NCBI GenBank assembly: GCA_964425915.1
Contig: CAYROO010000001.1
Location: forward strand, 1 to 64,000
Direction of reading: 5' to 3'
Length of the DNA stretch: 64,000 bases
Origin: Polycyclovorans sp964425915
GTDB taxonomy: Bacteria; Pseudomonadota; Gammaproteobacteria; Nevskiales; Nevskiaceae
The notes under the pieces are model-generated. The model made no database searches. It was not told the origin of the DNA and worked only from the letters and a program-made list of their open reading frames with translations. Both the position numbers and the translations under genes were made by a program. Shown piece after piece: positions 50,966 to 60,102 of this stretch (within the stretch, counting starts at the first letter, position 1; every line of letters starts with the position of its first letter).

Positions 50966-53641
50966 TCAGAACTCGGTCCAGTCGTCATCGCTGGCGGCAC
51001 TGGCAGCGCTGGCTTGCGCCGCTCCGCCGACCGGACGACTGGGACGCGGCGCCGGCTTGCGCGGCGGCGGTGCGCTGGGCCGGTTCGCCGTCGGCAACGG
51101 GGTGACCTTGGAGGACGGCGGCGGCACACCACCCCCACCCTGCGCCAACCGGAAGCTGCCCACCGACTCCGCCAGGCCACCGGCCTGTTCCTCCAGCGAG
51201 CGGGCTGCTGCAGAGGCCTCCTCGACCAGTGCGGCGTTCTGCTGCGTCACCTCATCCATCGAGGTCACGGTCTGGTTGATCTGCTCGATCCCCTGACTCT
51301 GCTCCAGGCTGGCGGCGGTGATCTCGCCCATGATGTCGGTGACCCGCTTCACCGAATTGACGATCTCATCCATGGTGCGACCGGCGGTCTCCACCAGCTC
51401 CGAGCCGCCCTGGATCTTGTCCACGGAGTCGGAGATGAGCGACTTGATCTCTTTGGCGGCAGCGGCGGAACGTTGTGCCAGCGAGCGCACTTCCGAGGCC
51501 ACCACCGCGAAGCCGCGGCCCTGCTCGCCTGCACGAGCCGCTTCCACCGCCGCGTTGAGCGCAAGGATGTTGGTCTGGAAGGCGATGCCATCGATCACGC
51601 CGATGATGTCGGCGATCTTCTTCGAGGAATCGGTGATGGCACTCATGGTGGTCACCACTTCGGACACCACCTTGCCGCCCTTGCCGGCGACATCGGCCGC
51701 CCCAATGGCCAACTGATTGGCCTGCTTGGCGTTCTCCGCGTTTTGCTTGACGGTACTGGTGAGCTCCTCCATCGAGCTGGCGGTCTCTTCCAGGCTGGCC
51801 GCCTGCTGCTCGGTGCGCCGTGAAAGGTCGAGGTTACCCGCCGCAATTTCCTTCGAAGCGGTGTTGATGGAATCCGTCGCCTGCTTGATCTGCATGATCA
51901 TCTCGGTCAGCTTGTCGACGGTGGCGTTGGCATCTTCCTTCAACTGCGCGAAGGTGCCGCTGTAGTCATCCGTGATGCGCTGCGTCAGATCGCCGGCCGA
52001 CATCGCGCCGAGAATGCGCAATACCTCCTTGAAGGCCTTCTCGTTGGTGTCGAGCAGCGAGTTGATGCCGCTGCCCAGCGTGTGAAAGAAGCCCTGCTTG
52101 CCCACCAGGCTGATGCGTTCGGAGAAGTCGCCATTGTTGGCGGCGTTGACGATCTGGGCGACTTCGCCTTCCACCGCCACCTCCTCGGTACGATCGCGCC
52201 ATTCCACCACCGTACCCTGACGGTTGCCCTGGTCGTCGTAGATGGGATTGACGATCAGGCTGAAGGTGCGCACCCCCACCTTGATCTGGGCCCGATGGAT
52301 GCTCTTGAGCTCGGCCAGCATGCGCGCCTGGTGCGCCGGGTTCTTGTGGAAGACGTCAATGCTGCCGCCGAGCACCTTGCGCGCCTCGAACTGCGGCAGT
52401 TCCTTGCGGATGTCGTTTTCGGCGTGCGCCAGCATCTCCATCACGGCGCGGTTGGCGTAGGTCACCTGACGATCATTGTCGGCGATCATCACGTTGGTGC
52501 TGACATTGTCCAGCGCCTGACGGATGCGCAGGTTCTCGGCAGCAGTGCGCTGCTCGCGTTCAGCGCGCGCCGCCAGCTCCGCCTGCAGCTTCACCTCGTC
52601 GGTACGGTCGCGCCACTCGACCACGGTGCCGAGACGCTTACCTTCGGCATCCAGCACCGGCGACACGATCAATCCGAAGGTGCGCCCCCCCAGCTTGAGC
52701 TCGGTGTTGTGCGTTGCCGTGAGCTTTTCCAGCATCCGGCTCTGGTGCTCCGGATTCTTGTGGAAGCGGTCGATGCTGCCGCCCATCAGTTTCCGGACGT
52801 CGAAATTGGGCAGCTCTTTGCGGATATCCGCCTCGGCGGTCTCCAGCATGCTGCGGACCGCTGAGTTCATGTAGATGATGTTGCGGCCGGCGTCGGCGAT
52901 CATCACATTGGTCGTCACCGACTCCAACGCCATCTTGATGCGCTGGTTCTCTTCGGCCTGATGCTGTTCGGCCGCGAGACGCGCCGCCTCGGCGCGCTCT
53001 TTGGCGATGGCAGCTTGCTTCTGCGCGGTGATATCGGCGGCGTACTTCACCACCCGCACCACGCGCCCGTTGTCATCGAACACGGGGTTGTAGGTGGCCT
53101 GGATCCAGACCTCTCGCCCTTCCCGGCCGATGCGCCGGTATTGGCCGGCATCGAATTCACCCCGCCCGAGGCGCTCCCAAAAGGCGCGATAGGCATCGCT
53201 CTTGCGCTCCTCCGGGTCCACGAACAGGCTGTGATGCTTGCCCTTGATCTCGTCCAGCGAGTAGCCGACGGTGCTCAGGAAGTTCTGGTTGGCCTGAAGG
53301 ATCTCGCCGGTCGGCGTGAAGGCGATCATCGCCTGCGAGCGATCCAGCGCGTCGAGCTGGCGCTTCATGCCACCCAGCTCGGTGCTGACGGTCTGCAGTT
53401 GCGCCTGCAGTTCGTCCGACCGCTGGCGGGACGACTGTGCTGCCGCACCGGCAGCCTTGTGCGCCCGCAGGGCGAGCGCAGCGGCCGCTCCGATCAATGC
53501 CAGGGTGCCGACCACCCAGACCGTCATGGACAGGACGCCGCCCATGTGTGCCAGGCACAAAGCCGGGAGGGCCACGGCAATGCCGGCCAGCCCGACCAGC
53601 GGTGCCTCCGGACGCGAAGTGAAGGGGGTGTGGTCAGACAT
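50966..53641 (-). CDS. Methyl-accepting chemotaxis protein with three PAS domains
   Basis: The product has 891 residues from the ATG at 53641, which has GGGAG 6 bp upstream. Two short N-terminal membrane helices (about residues 15-60) are followed by a PAS domain of the aerotaxis type (MIAFTPTGEILQANQNFLSTVGYSLDEIKGKHHSLFVDPEER), then two PAS domains that are clear internal duplicates (NVSTNVMIADNDRQVTYANRAV and SVTTNVMIADAGRNIIYMNSAV). A HAMP-like linker and the signalling domain follow (FQTNILALNAAVEAARAGEQGRGFAVVASEVRSLAQRSA). The C-terminus DDDWTEF resembles the CheR/CheB tether peptide NWETF. It probably senses redox, oxygen or an internal ligand. Confidence 0.93.
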   Translation of the reverse strand: MSDHTPFTSRPEAPLVGLAGIAVALPALCLAHMGGVLSMTVWVVGTLALIGAAAALALRAHKAAGAAAQSSRQRSDELQAQLQTVSTELGGMKRQLDALDRSQAMIAFTPTGEILQANQNFLSTVGYSLDEIKGKHHSLFVDPEERKSDAYRAFWERLGRGEFDAGQYRRIGREGREVWIQATYNPVFDDNGRVVRVVKYAADITAQKQAAIAKERAEAARLAAEQHQAEENQRIKMALESVTTNVMIADAGRNIIYMNSAVRSMLETAEADIRKELPNFDVRKLMGGSIDRFHKNPEHQSRMLEKLTATHNTELKLGGRTFGLIVSPVLDAEGKRLGTVVEWRDRTDEVKLQAELAARAEREQRTAAENLRIRQALDNVSTNVMIADNDRQVTYANRAVMEMLAHAENDIRKELPQFEARKVLGGSIDVFHKNPAHQARMLAELKSIHRAQIKVGVRTFSLIVNPIYDDQGNRQGTVVEWRDRTEEVAVEGEVAQIVNAANNGDFSERISLVGKQGFFHTLGSGINSLLDTNEKAFKEVLRILGAMSAGDLTQRITDDYSGTFAQLKEDANATVDKLTEMIMQIKQATDSINTASKEIAAGNLDLSRRTEQQAASLEETASSMEELTSTVKQNAENAKQANQLAIGAADVAGKGGKVVSEVVTTMSAITDSSKKIADIIGVIDGIAFQTNILALNAAVEAARAGEQGRGFAVVASEVRSLAQRSAAAAKEIKSLISDSVDKIQGGSELVETAGRTMDEIVNSVKRVTDIMGEITAASLEQSQGIEQINQTVTSMDEVTQQNAALVEEASAAARSLEEQAGGLAESVGSFRLAQGGGGVPPPSSKVTPLPTANRPSAPPPRKPAPRPSRPVGGAAQASAASAASDDDWTEF

Positions 53642-53667
53642 GGAACGCTCCCGTTGGGTCTGGGGAA

Positions 53668-54168
53668 TCACTGGGCGACAGCGCTGTCGAACAGCGCCAT
53701 CTCCTGGCTTTTGAACAGCTTTTCGATATCGACGACGATCAGCATCTGACCGTCGCGCTCGGCCAGCCCGGCGACGTAACGCACGTCGAGGCCACTGCCG
53801 AATTCAGGGGTGGTGCGGATCTCCTCGGGACTGAGGCGCACCACGTCGGAGACGCGGTCCACCACCATCCCGATGACCCGGCTGGCAACGTTAAGAATCA
53901 CCATCACGGTGAAGGTGTCGTAGACCGGCTCGCCGAGACCAAACTTGATGCGCATGTCCACCACCGGAACGATGGTGCCGCGCAGGTTGATGACGCCCTT
54001 GATGAAGGCGGGTGCCGCCGGCAGGCGGGTGACTGCGTCGTAGCCGCGAATCTCCTGGACCCGCAGAATGTCGACACCGTAGTTTTCGTTGCCGAGACAG
54101 AAGGTGAGGTATTCGGCGCCCGCCGTGCTGGCTTCGGCCATGTCTGCTGTTGGGGTGCCACCGTCCAT
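53668..54168 (-). CDS. cheW: Chemotaxis coupling protein CheW
   Basis: The product has 166 residues. The ATG at 54168 is preferred to that at 54174 because GGAG lies 6 bp before it. The fold is a single CheW domain with YLTFCLGNENYGVDILRVQEIRGYDAVTRLPAAPAFIKGVINLRGTIVPVVDMRIKFGL. It links receptors to CheA. It sits between cheA and the PAS-containing MCP gene. Confidence 0.95.
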   Translation of the reverse strand: MDGGTPTADMAEASTAGAEYLTFCLGNENYGVDILRVQEIRGYDAVTRLPAAPAFIKGVINLRGTIVPVVDMRIKFGLGEPVYDTFTVMVILNVASRVIGMVVDRVSDVVRLSPEEIRTTPEFGSGLDVRYVAGLAERDGQMLIVVDIEKLFKSQEMALFDSAVAQ

Positions 54169-54183
54169 CGTCATCTCCGGTTG

Positions 54184-56178
54184 TCAGGCCGCCACCGCCA
54201 GCGCGGATTCGCTGGCCAGTTGCGCCACATCGAGGATCAGCGCCACGCGCCCGTCCCCGAGAATCGTGGCCCCGGCAATCCCCGGGACCGTCTGGTAGTT
54301 CTGCTCCAGGCTCTTGATCACCACCTGCTGCTGTCCCACCAGGGCATCCACCATCAGCGCCAGACGGCGACCGTCGGCCTCTACCACCACTGCAATGCCC
54401 GGGCCGTCGACGCCACTCGGCAGACCAAAGCGCTCGGACAGGCGGATCAGTGGCAGATAGCGCTCGCGGACCTTCACCAGGCACTGGTTGCCACCCAGCG
54501 GCGGCAGGTGCTCGGGGCCGGGCAGGAAGCTCTCCAGCACGCTGGCGATGGGCACGATGAACACCTCGTCGCCGACCGCGATGCTCATGCCATCGAGGAT
54601 GGCCAGGGTCAGCGGCAGGCGTACGGTGATCCGGGTGCCCTGGCCCGGGGTAGTACTGAGATCGATGCGGCCACCCAGCGCCAGCACGTTCTTGCGCACC
54701 ACGTCCATGCCCACGCCACGGCCGGACACGTCGGTGACGGTCTCGGCGGTGGAGAAGCCCGGTTCGAAGATGAGCTGGTCAATCTCGGCCGGGGTGGCCG
54801 GCGGCTGGCTGATGACGCCGCGTTCCAACGCACGGGCGACGATGCGATCGCGGTTCAGACCACGACCGTCATCCTCGATTTCCAACACGATGGCGCCGGA
54901 CGCATGCCGGGCCGACAGCTTCAGTCGCCCTTCCTCCGGCTTGCCGGCGGCCAGGCGTTCCGCTGGCGTCTCCAGGCCATGATCGAGCGCATTGCGCAGC
55001 AGATGGGTCAGGGGGTCGGTGATGCGTTCGATCATCCCCTTGTCGAGCTCGGTACCCTCGCCGTCCAGCACCAGTCGCACTTTCTTGCCGAACTTGTCGG
55101 CGAGATCGCGGACCAGCCGCGGAAAGCGTGAAAACACGGTGCCCACCGGCAGCATACGCACCGCCAGCACCGAGGCCTGCAGCGCGCGGGTGTTGCGCTC
55201 AAGCTGCGCCAGACCGGCGTAAAGGCGTTCAAACATCGCCGGGTCGAGTTCGCTGCTGGCCTGCTGCAGCATGGCTTGGGTGATCACCAGCTCGCCAACC
55301 AGGTTGATCAGCACGTCGACCTTGTCGACGCCGACCCGAATTGAAGCGGTGGGCAAGCGGGCGGGACTCTGCGGATCTGCGTGATCAGCATCTGCGGCTG
55401 CCGTTGGTGGCACCGACTGAGTCTTGGCCGTCAGGGTGACCGGTTGTGGGGTCTCGACCCGATGTGGAATGGGCGATAACGTCAATACGCAGCAGTCTTC
55501 CACCCAGGCAAAGATGTCGCGAACCGCGGCTTCGTTCGCCGCCGTTTGCAGCCGAAAACGCCAGGACAGCCGGCAATCATCCGGCGCCAGGTCCGGCAGG
55601 TGGAGATCGTCAGGAATATGGACCTCACCGCTGAGCGTGCCGAGCTCGGACAGCGCCTGCATCAGCAAGAGCGGCTCGTTACCGGTGGACAGCAGCGCCG
55701 CAGACGGTGCGAAGCTGATGTTCCAGCCAGTCGACGTGGATTCGGCACGGGCGCCGGGGGCAACAGCGTTGTCGGCCTTCACCGTGGCGGACGGATCCAG
55801 CACCGCTTTCAGCGCCGCCTCGAAGGCCTGGATCTGGGCTTCCGGCATCGGTTCGCCGGCCTGCGCGGCGGCAATCATCGCCCGCACGCCATCCAGCGAC
55901 TGGTAAAGCACCCGCAGCACCGCGGCATCCGCCTCGCGGTGGCCGCTGCGCAGTTCATCGAGCAGGGTTTCCAGGTGATGCGTGGCCTGGCTGATACGGG
56001 TGAAGCCGAAACTGCCGGCGCCGCCCTTGATCGAGTGGGCGGCGCGGAAAATGGCATGCAGGGTTTCGCCATCGGCGCTGCCATCTTCCAGCGCCAGCAA
56101 TCCCGCCTCCATCACTGCAAGGCCTTCGAGACTCTCCTCGAAGAAGCCCGCGTGAAACCGGGAGAGGTCGATGCTCAT
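54184..56178 (-). CDS. cheA: Chemotaxis histidine kinase CheA
   Basis: The product has 664 residues. Order of domains: Hpt with phospho-acceptor H48 (AAHSIKGGAGSFGF), a P2-like segment around residues 155-245, the dimerisation domain (SIRVGVDKVDVLINLVGELVITQAML), the HATPase with HLLRNALDHGLE and GRGVGMDVVRKNV, and a C-terminal CheW-like P5 domain. It phosphorylates CheY, CheB and CheV. Its start overlaps the cheY stop (ATGA). Confidence 0.97.
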   Translation of the reverse strand: MSIDLSRFHAGFFEESLEGLAVMEAGLLALEDGSADGETLHAIFRAAHSIKGGAGSFGFTRISQATHHLETLLDELRSGHREADAAVLRVLYQSLDGVRAMIAAAQAGEPMPEAQIQAFEAALKAVLDPSATVKADNAVAPGARAESTSTGWNISFAPSAALLSTGNEPLLLMQALSELGTLSGEVHIPDDLHLPDLAPDDCRLSWRFRLQTAANEAAVRDIFAWVEDCCVLTLSPIPHRVETPQPVTLTAKTQSVPPTAAADADHADPQSPARLPTASIRVGVDKVDVLINLVGELVITQAMLQQASSELDPAMFERLYAGLAQLERNTRALQASVLAVRMLPVGTVFSRFPRLVRDLADKFGKKVRLVLDGEGTELDKGMIERITDPLTHLLRNALDHGLETPAERLAAGKPEEGRLKLSARHASGAIVLEIEDDGRGLNRDRIVARALERGVISQPPATPAEIDQLIFEPGFSTAETVTDVSGRGVGMDVVRKNVLALGGRIDLSTTPGQGTRITVRLPLTLAILDGMSIAVGDEVFIVPIASVLESFLPGPEHLPPLGGNQCLVKVRERYLPLIRLSERFGLPSGVDGPGIAVVVEADGRRLALMVDALVGQQQVVIKSLEQNYQTVPGIAGATILGDGRVALILDVAQLASESALAVAA

Positions 56179-56540
56179 GCCGGGAGGACGCGCTTCAGCG
56201 TGGCCAGCAGCTGCTCAGGGTTGAACGGCTTGACGATCCAACCGGTGGCGCCGGCCGCCCGCCCTTCCTGCTTCTTGCCGTCACCGGCTTCAGTGGTGAG
56301 CATCAACATCGGGGTGTAGCGGTAGTCCGGCAGATCCCGCAGCGCCTTGATCAGGCTGATTCCGTCGAGATTGGGCATGTTGACGTCCGCCAGCACCAGG
56401 TCGAAGCGATCGCCACGCGCCTTGTTCAGCGCAACCGCGCCATCCTCGGCCTCGGTGACCTCATAGCCGGCGCTGCTCAGCGTGAAGCTGACCATTTGGC
56501 GCATGGAAGGGGAATCATCAACAGCAAGAATGCGGGGCAT
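56175..56540 (-). CDS. cheY: Chemotaxis response regulator CheY
   Basis: The product has 121 residues, a lone receiver domain. The acidic pair D8/D9, the acceptor D52 (ADVNMPNLDG), the switch threonine near T83 and K104 (WIVKPFNP) are all present. Phospho-CheY binds the flagellar switch, or this copy may act as a phosphate sink. No cheZ is seen in the window. Confidence 0.94.
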   Translation of the reverse strand: MPRILAVDDSPSMRQMVSFTLSSAGYEVTEAEDGAVALNKARGDRFDLVLADVNMPNLDGISLIKALRDLPDYRYTPMLMLTTEAGDGKKQEGRAAGATGWIVKPFNPEQLLATLKRVLPA

Positions 56541-56556
56541 GGTCGGGGGCTCCACG

Positions 56557-56838
56557 TCAGGATCGGGTGGACTGGATTTCGAGGGCTTGGGCCAGGAACA
56601 GTCGCTGCACGGCGGCCACGAAGGGCTGCGAGGGGGACTGCCAGCGCAGCGCACGGCCCTGGCGCTGCAGGTCAATCTTCAGCGCCAGCAGTAGCTGCAG
56701 GACAGCGGTGCCCACCTGGGTGACGGCGGAGGCATCGACGGTGACGTCGTCACCGTCCGTATCGAGCGTGCCGACCAGGCGCAACTTCAGGTCGTCGGCA
56801 TCACCGAGCGTGCAGCGGGGGGGGAGGTCGATTTGCAC
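56557..56838 (-). CDS. STAS-domain protein of the chemotaxis operon
   Basis: The product has 93 residues starting at a GTG. It resembles anti-anti-sigma STAS domains: VDASAVTQVGTAVLQLLLALKIDLQRQGRALRWQSPSQPFVAAVQRL. In the usual phosphorylation segment the sequence has GT in place of DS, so a threonine could be the target. Such proteins occur upstream of cheY-cheA in many gammaproteobacteria, with unknown exact role. Confidence 0.85.
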   Translation of the reverse strand: MQIDLPPRCTLGDADDLKLRLVGTLDTDGDDVTVDASAVTQVGTAVLQLLLALKIDLQRQGRALRWQSPSQPFVAAVQRLFLAQALEIQSTRS

Positions 56839-56867
56839 GGTCAGTCACCGGGTCGGGCTTGTACGGC

Positions 56868-56895
56868 GTATCGGCCGTCGCCCCACCCTGATTGA
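56868..56895 (-). promoter_or_regulatory. Candidate sigma-28 promoter of the STAS-cheY-cheA-cheW operon
   Basis: On the minus strand TCAA (56895-56892) and GCCGATAC (56875-56868) are separated by 16 bp, one more than the FliA optimum of 15. The site is 30 bp before the STAS start. Confidence 0.45.
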
Positions 56896-56898
56896 GAC

Positions 56899-56931
56899 CG
56901 CTTGTCCGCTTCAGCTCAGCGCTTGTCCGCT
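56899..56931. repeat. Phased 12-bp direct repeats upstream of the chemotaxis operon
   Basis: CGCTTGTCCGCT occurs at 56899-56910 and again at 56920-56931, exactly 21 bp apart, two helical turns. They lie 4 bp upstream of the -35 element of the candidate promoter, where an activator would bind. Confidence 0.5.
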
Positions 56932-56974
56932 GTCGACCCTGGCGGACAGCGCGCAGCGATGTCGACGCACACGC

Positions 56975-58126
56975 TCAGGCGATGGCATCGACCCGATCAC
57001 CCGAGGCGACCTGGATCGCTTCGTAGCTGCAGCGACCCTCCCCACGCTGGAAGGCCGTGTTGGCAATCAGCCAGACCGCCACCACCCGTTTCGGATCCGG
57101 CCCGCCGATGGCTCGGCGGTAGTCCGACAGGATTGGCCGCGACTCGGCCAGCCACTGCCCGAGTGCCTCGGTCCCACTGCGAATGACCCAATGGGTTTCA
57201 CGCTGATCCCACCACGGCAGTGGACATTGGAAGATCGTGTCTTCCGGCAGCGAAACACTCCATAGGTAGGTCAGGTCGAGACCGTTGTCGAATTCCACCG
57301 CAATCGACAGGTAGTCATGGGTGGGCGCGGTGTGCTCCGGCAACGCGGACGGCAGCTGATCAACACACCATCGCCAGCTCAGGCGACTGTCGCCATCCAG
57401 CCCATGGTCCACCGGGTACTGAAGGATGCCGACATCGGCATGGGTGTGACAGCAGATGCGTCCCGCCTGTGCCGTGTCGGCCCGAAAAATGGCGCCCTCC
57501 CCCAGCCGCCACAGGTAATGCCAACCCGCCGGCGGCCGGATCGGCGACTGCAACTGCGCCTGCAATGGGGCAAACAGCGACGGCTCCAGCGCCGTCGCCT
57601 GCGCCAATGCCGCGCCAGCCTGCGCCGGCCAGCGCAGCACCGCCACGGTATAGCCGCCCTTGAGCGGCTTGCGCGACAGTTGGGCCTCGAATCGGCCTTG
57701 GCGATCGGCAAACTCGCCCGGCGGTTTGGTGCTCAGGCGCAGCCGCCCGCCGGCGCCGCTGTCGATCAGCGCCGACGGCGCGGACAGCTTGCGCAGGGGG
57801 GCGTCGCCCACCCGATACCAAAGACCGACGCCGGGTCCAAAGCCGACGTCGAAGGCCTTGGCCAGCCACACCATGCCATCAGCGGTGAGGCTGACCGACT
57901 CCCCGGCCGCAAGGTCGATGCCGGTGTCCAGCCAGTCGCCACCCGCAGTCACCGACAGCCAATGCAGCCGCGGTGGCGGTGAGGGCAGCCTGGCCACCAC
58001 CGCTTCGACCCGCGCCTGAAAATCGGGCATGGGTCGCGCGCCGTGCCCGTACCAGCGATGACGCAATCGGCGCGCCATGAACCGCAGCGTGGTCGGCAGC
58101 GTCGAAGGGGTATTGCGCACTGGCAT
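56975..58126 (-). CDS. DUF3047-like protein
   Basis: The product has 383 residues from the ATG at 58126; an ATG at 58030 is an alternative. The N-terminal third looks beta-rich (LHWLSVTAGGDWLDTGIDLAAGESVSLTADGMVWLAKAFDVGFGPGVGLWYRVG). The C-terminal two thirds fit DUF3047: LSWRWCVDQLPSALPEHTAPTHDYLSIAVEFDNGLDLTYLWS, THWVIRSGTEALGQWLAESRPILSDYRRAIGG and VVAVWLIANTAFQRGEGRCSYEAIQV. No signal peptide is seen. Function is unknown; a carbohydrate-binding or enzymatic beta-sandwich is possible. Confidence 0.7.
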   Translation of the reverse strand: MPVRNTPSTLPTTLRFMARRLRHRWYGHGARPMPDFQARVEAVVARLPSPPPRLHWLSVTAGGDWLDTGIDLAAGESVSLTADGMVWLAKAFDVGFGPGVGLWYRVGDAPLRKLSAPSALIDSGAGGRLRLSTKPPGEFADRQGRFEAQLSRKPLKGGYTVAVLRWPAQAGAALAQATALEPSLFAPLQAQLQSPIRPPAGWHYLWRLGEGAIFRADTAQAGRICCHTHADVGILQYPVDHGLDGDSRLSWRWCVDQLPSALPEHTAPTHDYLSIAVEFDNGLDLTYLWSVSLPEDTIFQCPLPWWDQRETHWVIRSGTEALGQWLAESRPILSDYRRAIGGPDPKRVVAVWLIANTAFQRGEGRCSYEAIQVASGDRVDAIA

Positions 58127-58165
58127 GGCATCGGCTCCGAAGGCAGAAACAACGTGAAAGGACCC

Positions 58166-59563
58166 TCAGCAGAGGGCCAGCGCGTCGAGCAGGTCCTCGC
58201 GGGTGCGCAGCTCGCAGCGCAGTGTCGACAGCATGATGAAGACCCCCGCGAGCCGTCGATGCAAGAACACGATCTCCCGCGGCGGCACACGGAAGTACAT
58301 GGAGAGTGCGTTGCGCGAAGCAATGCGACCGACCCGCATCGGCAGATCGGAGGCGCCCCAGCGATACGCGCCGTCGTCGGTAAGCAGTTCGGCCGGCACG
58401 GTCCCGGCGGCGGGATCATCGAAGGGCTCGACGATGCGTTCGCACAGCTCGGCAAAGGCATTCATGACCGACTCGGGAAAATCATGGCCCATCAAGCCAA
58501 TGGCGCGGGCGCCGGCATGGATGCGATCGCGATCGCGCAGCAGCGCGCCGCGCATGATCTCGCTGTAAGCATCGATGAAGCCCCGGCCGAACACGCGGGT
58601 GGCGCCAAAGTCCAGCAACACGATGCGATCCGGCTGCCCCTTGCCGTCACCGGGCCGGAACCGGTAATTGCCGAAATGGGGGTCGGTCTGGACCATGCCC
58701 CAGTCGAGAAACTCCCGCAGGAACAAGCGCAGGAAGTCAGCGCCCAGCGCATCGCGACGCGCCTGAGACAGATCCTGGACCGCAGCGCTACGCACCGCGA
58801 TCCCTTCCTCGTACGTGGTGGTAAGCACGCGGTCAGTGCTGAAGTCGCCCAGCACCCGCGGTACCACAAAGCGCGGATCATCCTGCAGATGTCGGGCGAA
58901 CTCGCGGGTGAAGTGCGCTTCGGCGAGGTAATCGACCTCCCGGTGCAGCATCTCCCGCACTTCGTTGAACACCGGATCGAGGTCCAGGCCCTTCGGTGCC
59001 AGCCGTGACAGCCCCACCAGCCGTGACAGGCTGCGGATGTCGCTCTCGATGGCATCGGCGACGCCGGGGTACTGGATCTTCACCACCAGTTCCAGACCGT
59101 CCGACTTGCGTCGGGCCCGGTGCGCCTGGCCCAGCGAGGCGGCCGCCATCGGGCGCTCGTCGATATCAAGCTCCGCCAGACGACGCCGGCCCAGTGCGCG
59201 CTCCAGCACCGGCTGCACCACCTGCCAGGACACCGACGGCGTGTCATCCTGGAGGCTGGCGAGAATGCTCACCGCCTCCGGGGGCAGGAAGTACTGGCCG
59301 TATAGCGACAGCATCTGCCCGGCCTTCATCACACTGCCTTTGAGCTGCCCCAGGGCATCGGCCAGTTCCTGAGCCCGCGCCCGATAGAAGCTGCGATCAG
59401 CCGCCTCGCGCTCGGCATCGTTGCGGAACACGTTGGCCAGGCTGTGCGCCACGAAGCGGCCACCGGTACCGAGGCCGAGCCGGGTCAACGCCACATTGCG
59501 CTCGAATGGCTGGGTCTTCAATCGGGTCATGCTAGATTTTGGACCGTCCGGCTTGTCGGTCAT
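58166..59563 (-). CDS. ABC1/AarF (UbiB-like) atypical kinase family protein
   Basis: The product has 465 residues from the ATG at 59563. Family marks are the KxGQ motif in GSVMKAGQMLSLYGQYFLPPE, the Ala-rich loop PMAAASLGQAHRA that replaces the kinase glycine-rich loop, the ion-pair lysine in VVKIQYPG, and the catalytic/metal residues QTDPHFGNYRF and LLDFGATR. ABC1 proteins are ATPases linked to quinone and isoprenoid lipid metabolism. The C-terminal membrane helices of true UbiB are absent, so this is a soluble relative. It diverges from the next gene with only 13 bp between starts. Confidence 0.88.
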   Translation of the reverse strand: MTDKPDGPKSSMTRLKTQPFERNVALTRLGLGTGGRFVAHSLANVFRNDAEREAADRSFYRARAQELADALGQLKGSVMKAGQMLSLYGQYFLPPEAVSILASLQDDTPSVSWQVVQPVLERALGRRRLAELDIDERPMAAASLGQAHRARRKSDGLELVVKIQYPGVADAIESDIRSLSRLVGLSRLAPKGLDLDPVFNEVREMLHREVDYLAEAHFTREFARHLQDDPRFVVPRVLGDFSTDRVLTTTYEEGIAVRSAAVQDLSQARRDALGADFLRLFLREFLDWGMVQTDPHFGNYRFRPGDGKGQPDRIVLLDFGATRVFGRGFIDAYSEIMRGALLRDRDRIHAGARAIGLMGHDFPESVMNAFAELCERIVEPFDDPAAGTVPAELLTDDGAYRWGASDLPMRVGRIASRNALSMYFRVPPREIVFLHRRLAGVFIMLSTLRCELRTREDLLDALALC

Positions 59564-59576
59564 TCCCCCACCCCTT

Positions 59577-60023
59577 ATGAAATCCTTGGTCGAGAGTCTA
59601 CTGAGTCCCGCGGGTCGTGCAGCTGTCGAGGCCGACACGGTCAGCATGGTGGAACAGTTCATCGCCCGTCGCGGCGGCCTCAAGGGCATCGCCTACAAGA
59701 CCGGCTACGCCATGCTCAAGAAAGCACGTCCCGGCATCGTCGAGCGCGCCACGGCCCGTATGCTGCCGGAGTTCCTGAACGCACTGGAACCGCTGTACCG
59801 CGAGTTCCAGGCGGCACCGACGCAGGATTTCGGTGCCTTCCTGCAGCAGCACGGTGGCCGTGCCGTACGCAGCCTGCTCGGCGTGGCCGACGGACGCGCC
59901 GCCCAGGCCTCGGACACGGTGCGTCGCACCTACGACAAATTCCGCGACGGCGCCGAGGATGAAGTGGCGCGCCTGCTGCCCCTGTTCGGCGCCGTCATCA
60001 CCCGCCACCTGCCCCCCGCCTGA
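59577..60023 (+). CDS. Conserved small protein divergent from the ABC1 gene
   Basis: The product has 148 residues and is predicted all-helical: KSLVESLLSPAGRAAVEADTVSMVEQFIARRGGLKGIAYKTGYAMLKKARPGIVERATARMLPEFLNALEPLY. It has no signal peptide or membrane segment. I recall proteins with this GGLKGIAYKTGYAMLKK pattern in other bacteria but know no function. No Shine-Dalgarno is visible, which fits a very short or leaderless message starting next to the ABC1 gene. A functional link to that kinase is inferred from position only. Confidence 0.75.
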   Translation: MKSLVESLLSPAGRAAVEADTVSMVEQFIARRGGLKGIAYKTGYAMLKKARPGIVERATARMLPEFLNALEPLYREFQAAPTQDFGAFLQQHGGRAVRSLLGVADGRAAQASDTVRRTYDKFRDGAEDEVARLLPLFGAVITRHLPPA

Positions 60024-60025
60024 CC

Positions 60026-60102
60026 CTCAGCGCTCAGCGCTCAGCGCTCAGCACTCAGCACTCAGCACTCAGCACTCAGCACTCAGCACTCAGCACTCAG
60101 CG
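60026..60102. repeat. Heptamer tandem repeat CTCAGC(A/G), 11 units
   Basis: Eleven uninterrupted units run from 60026 to 60102: three CTCAGCG, seven CTCAGCA and one CTCAGCG. The last unit contains the stop codon of the minus-strand TPR-DUF1329 gene (60097-60099). The array separates two convergent genes and is a likely site of slipped-strand length change. Confidence 0.97.
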
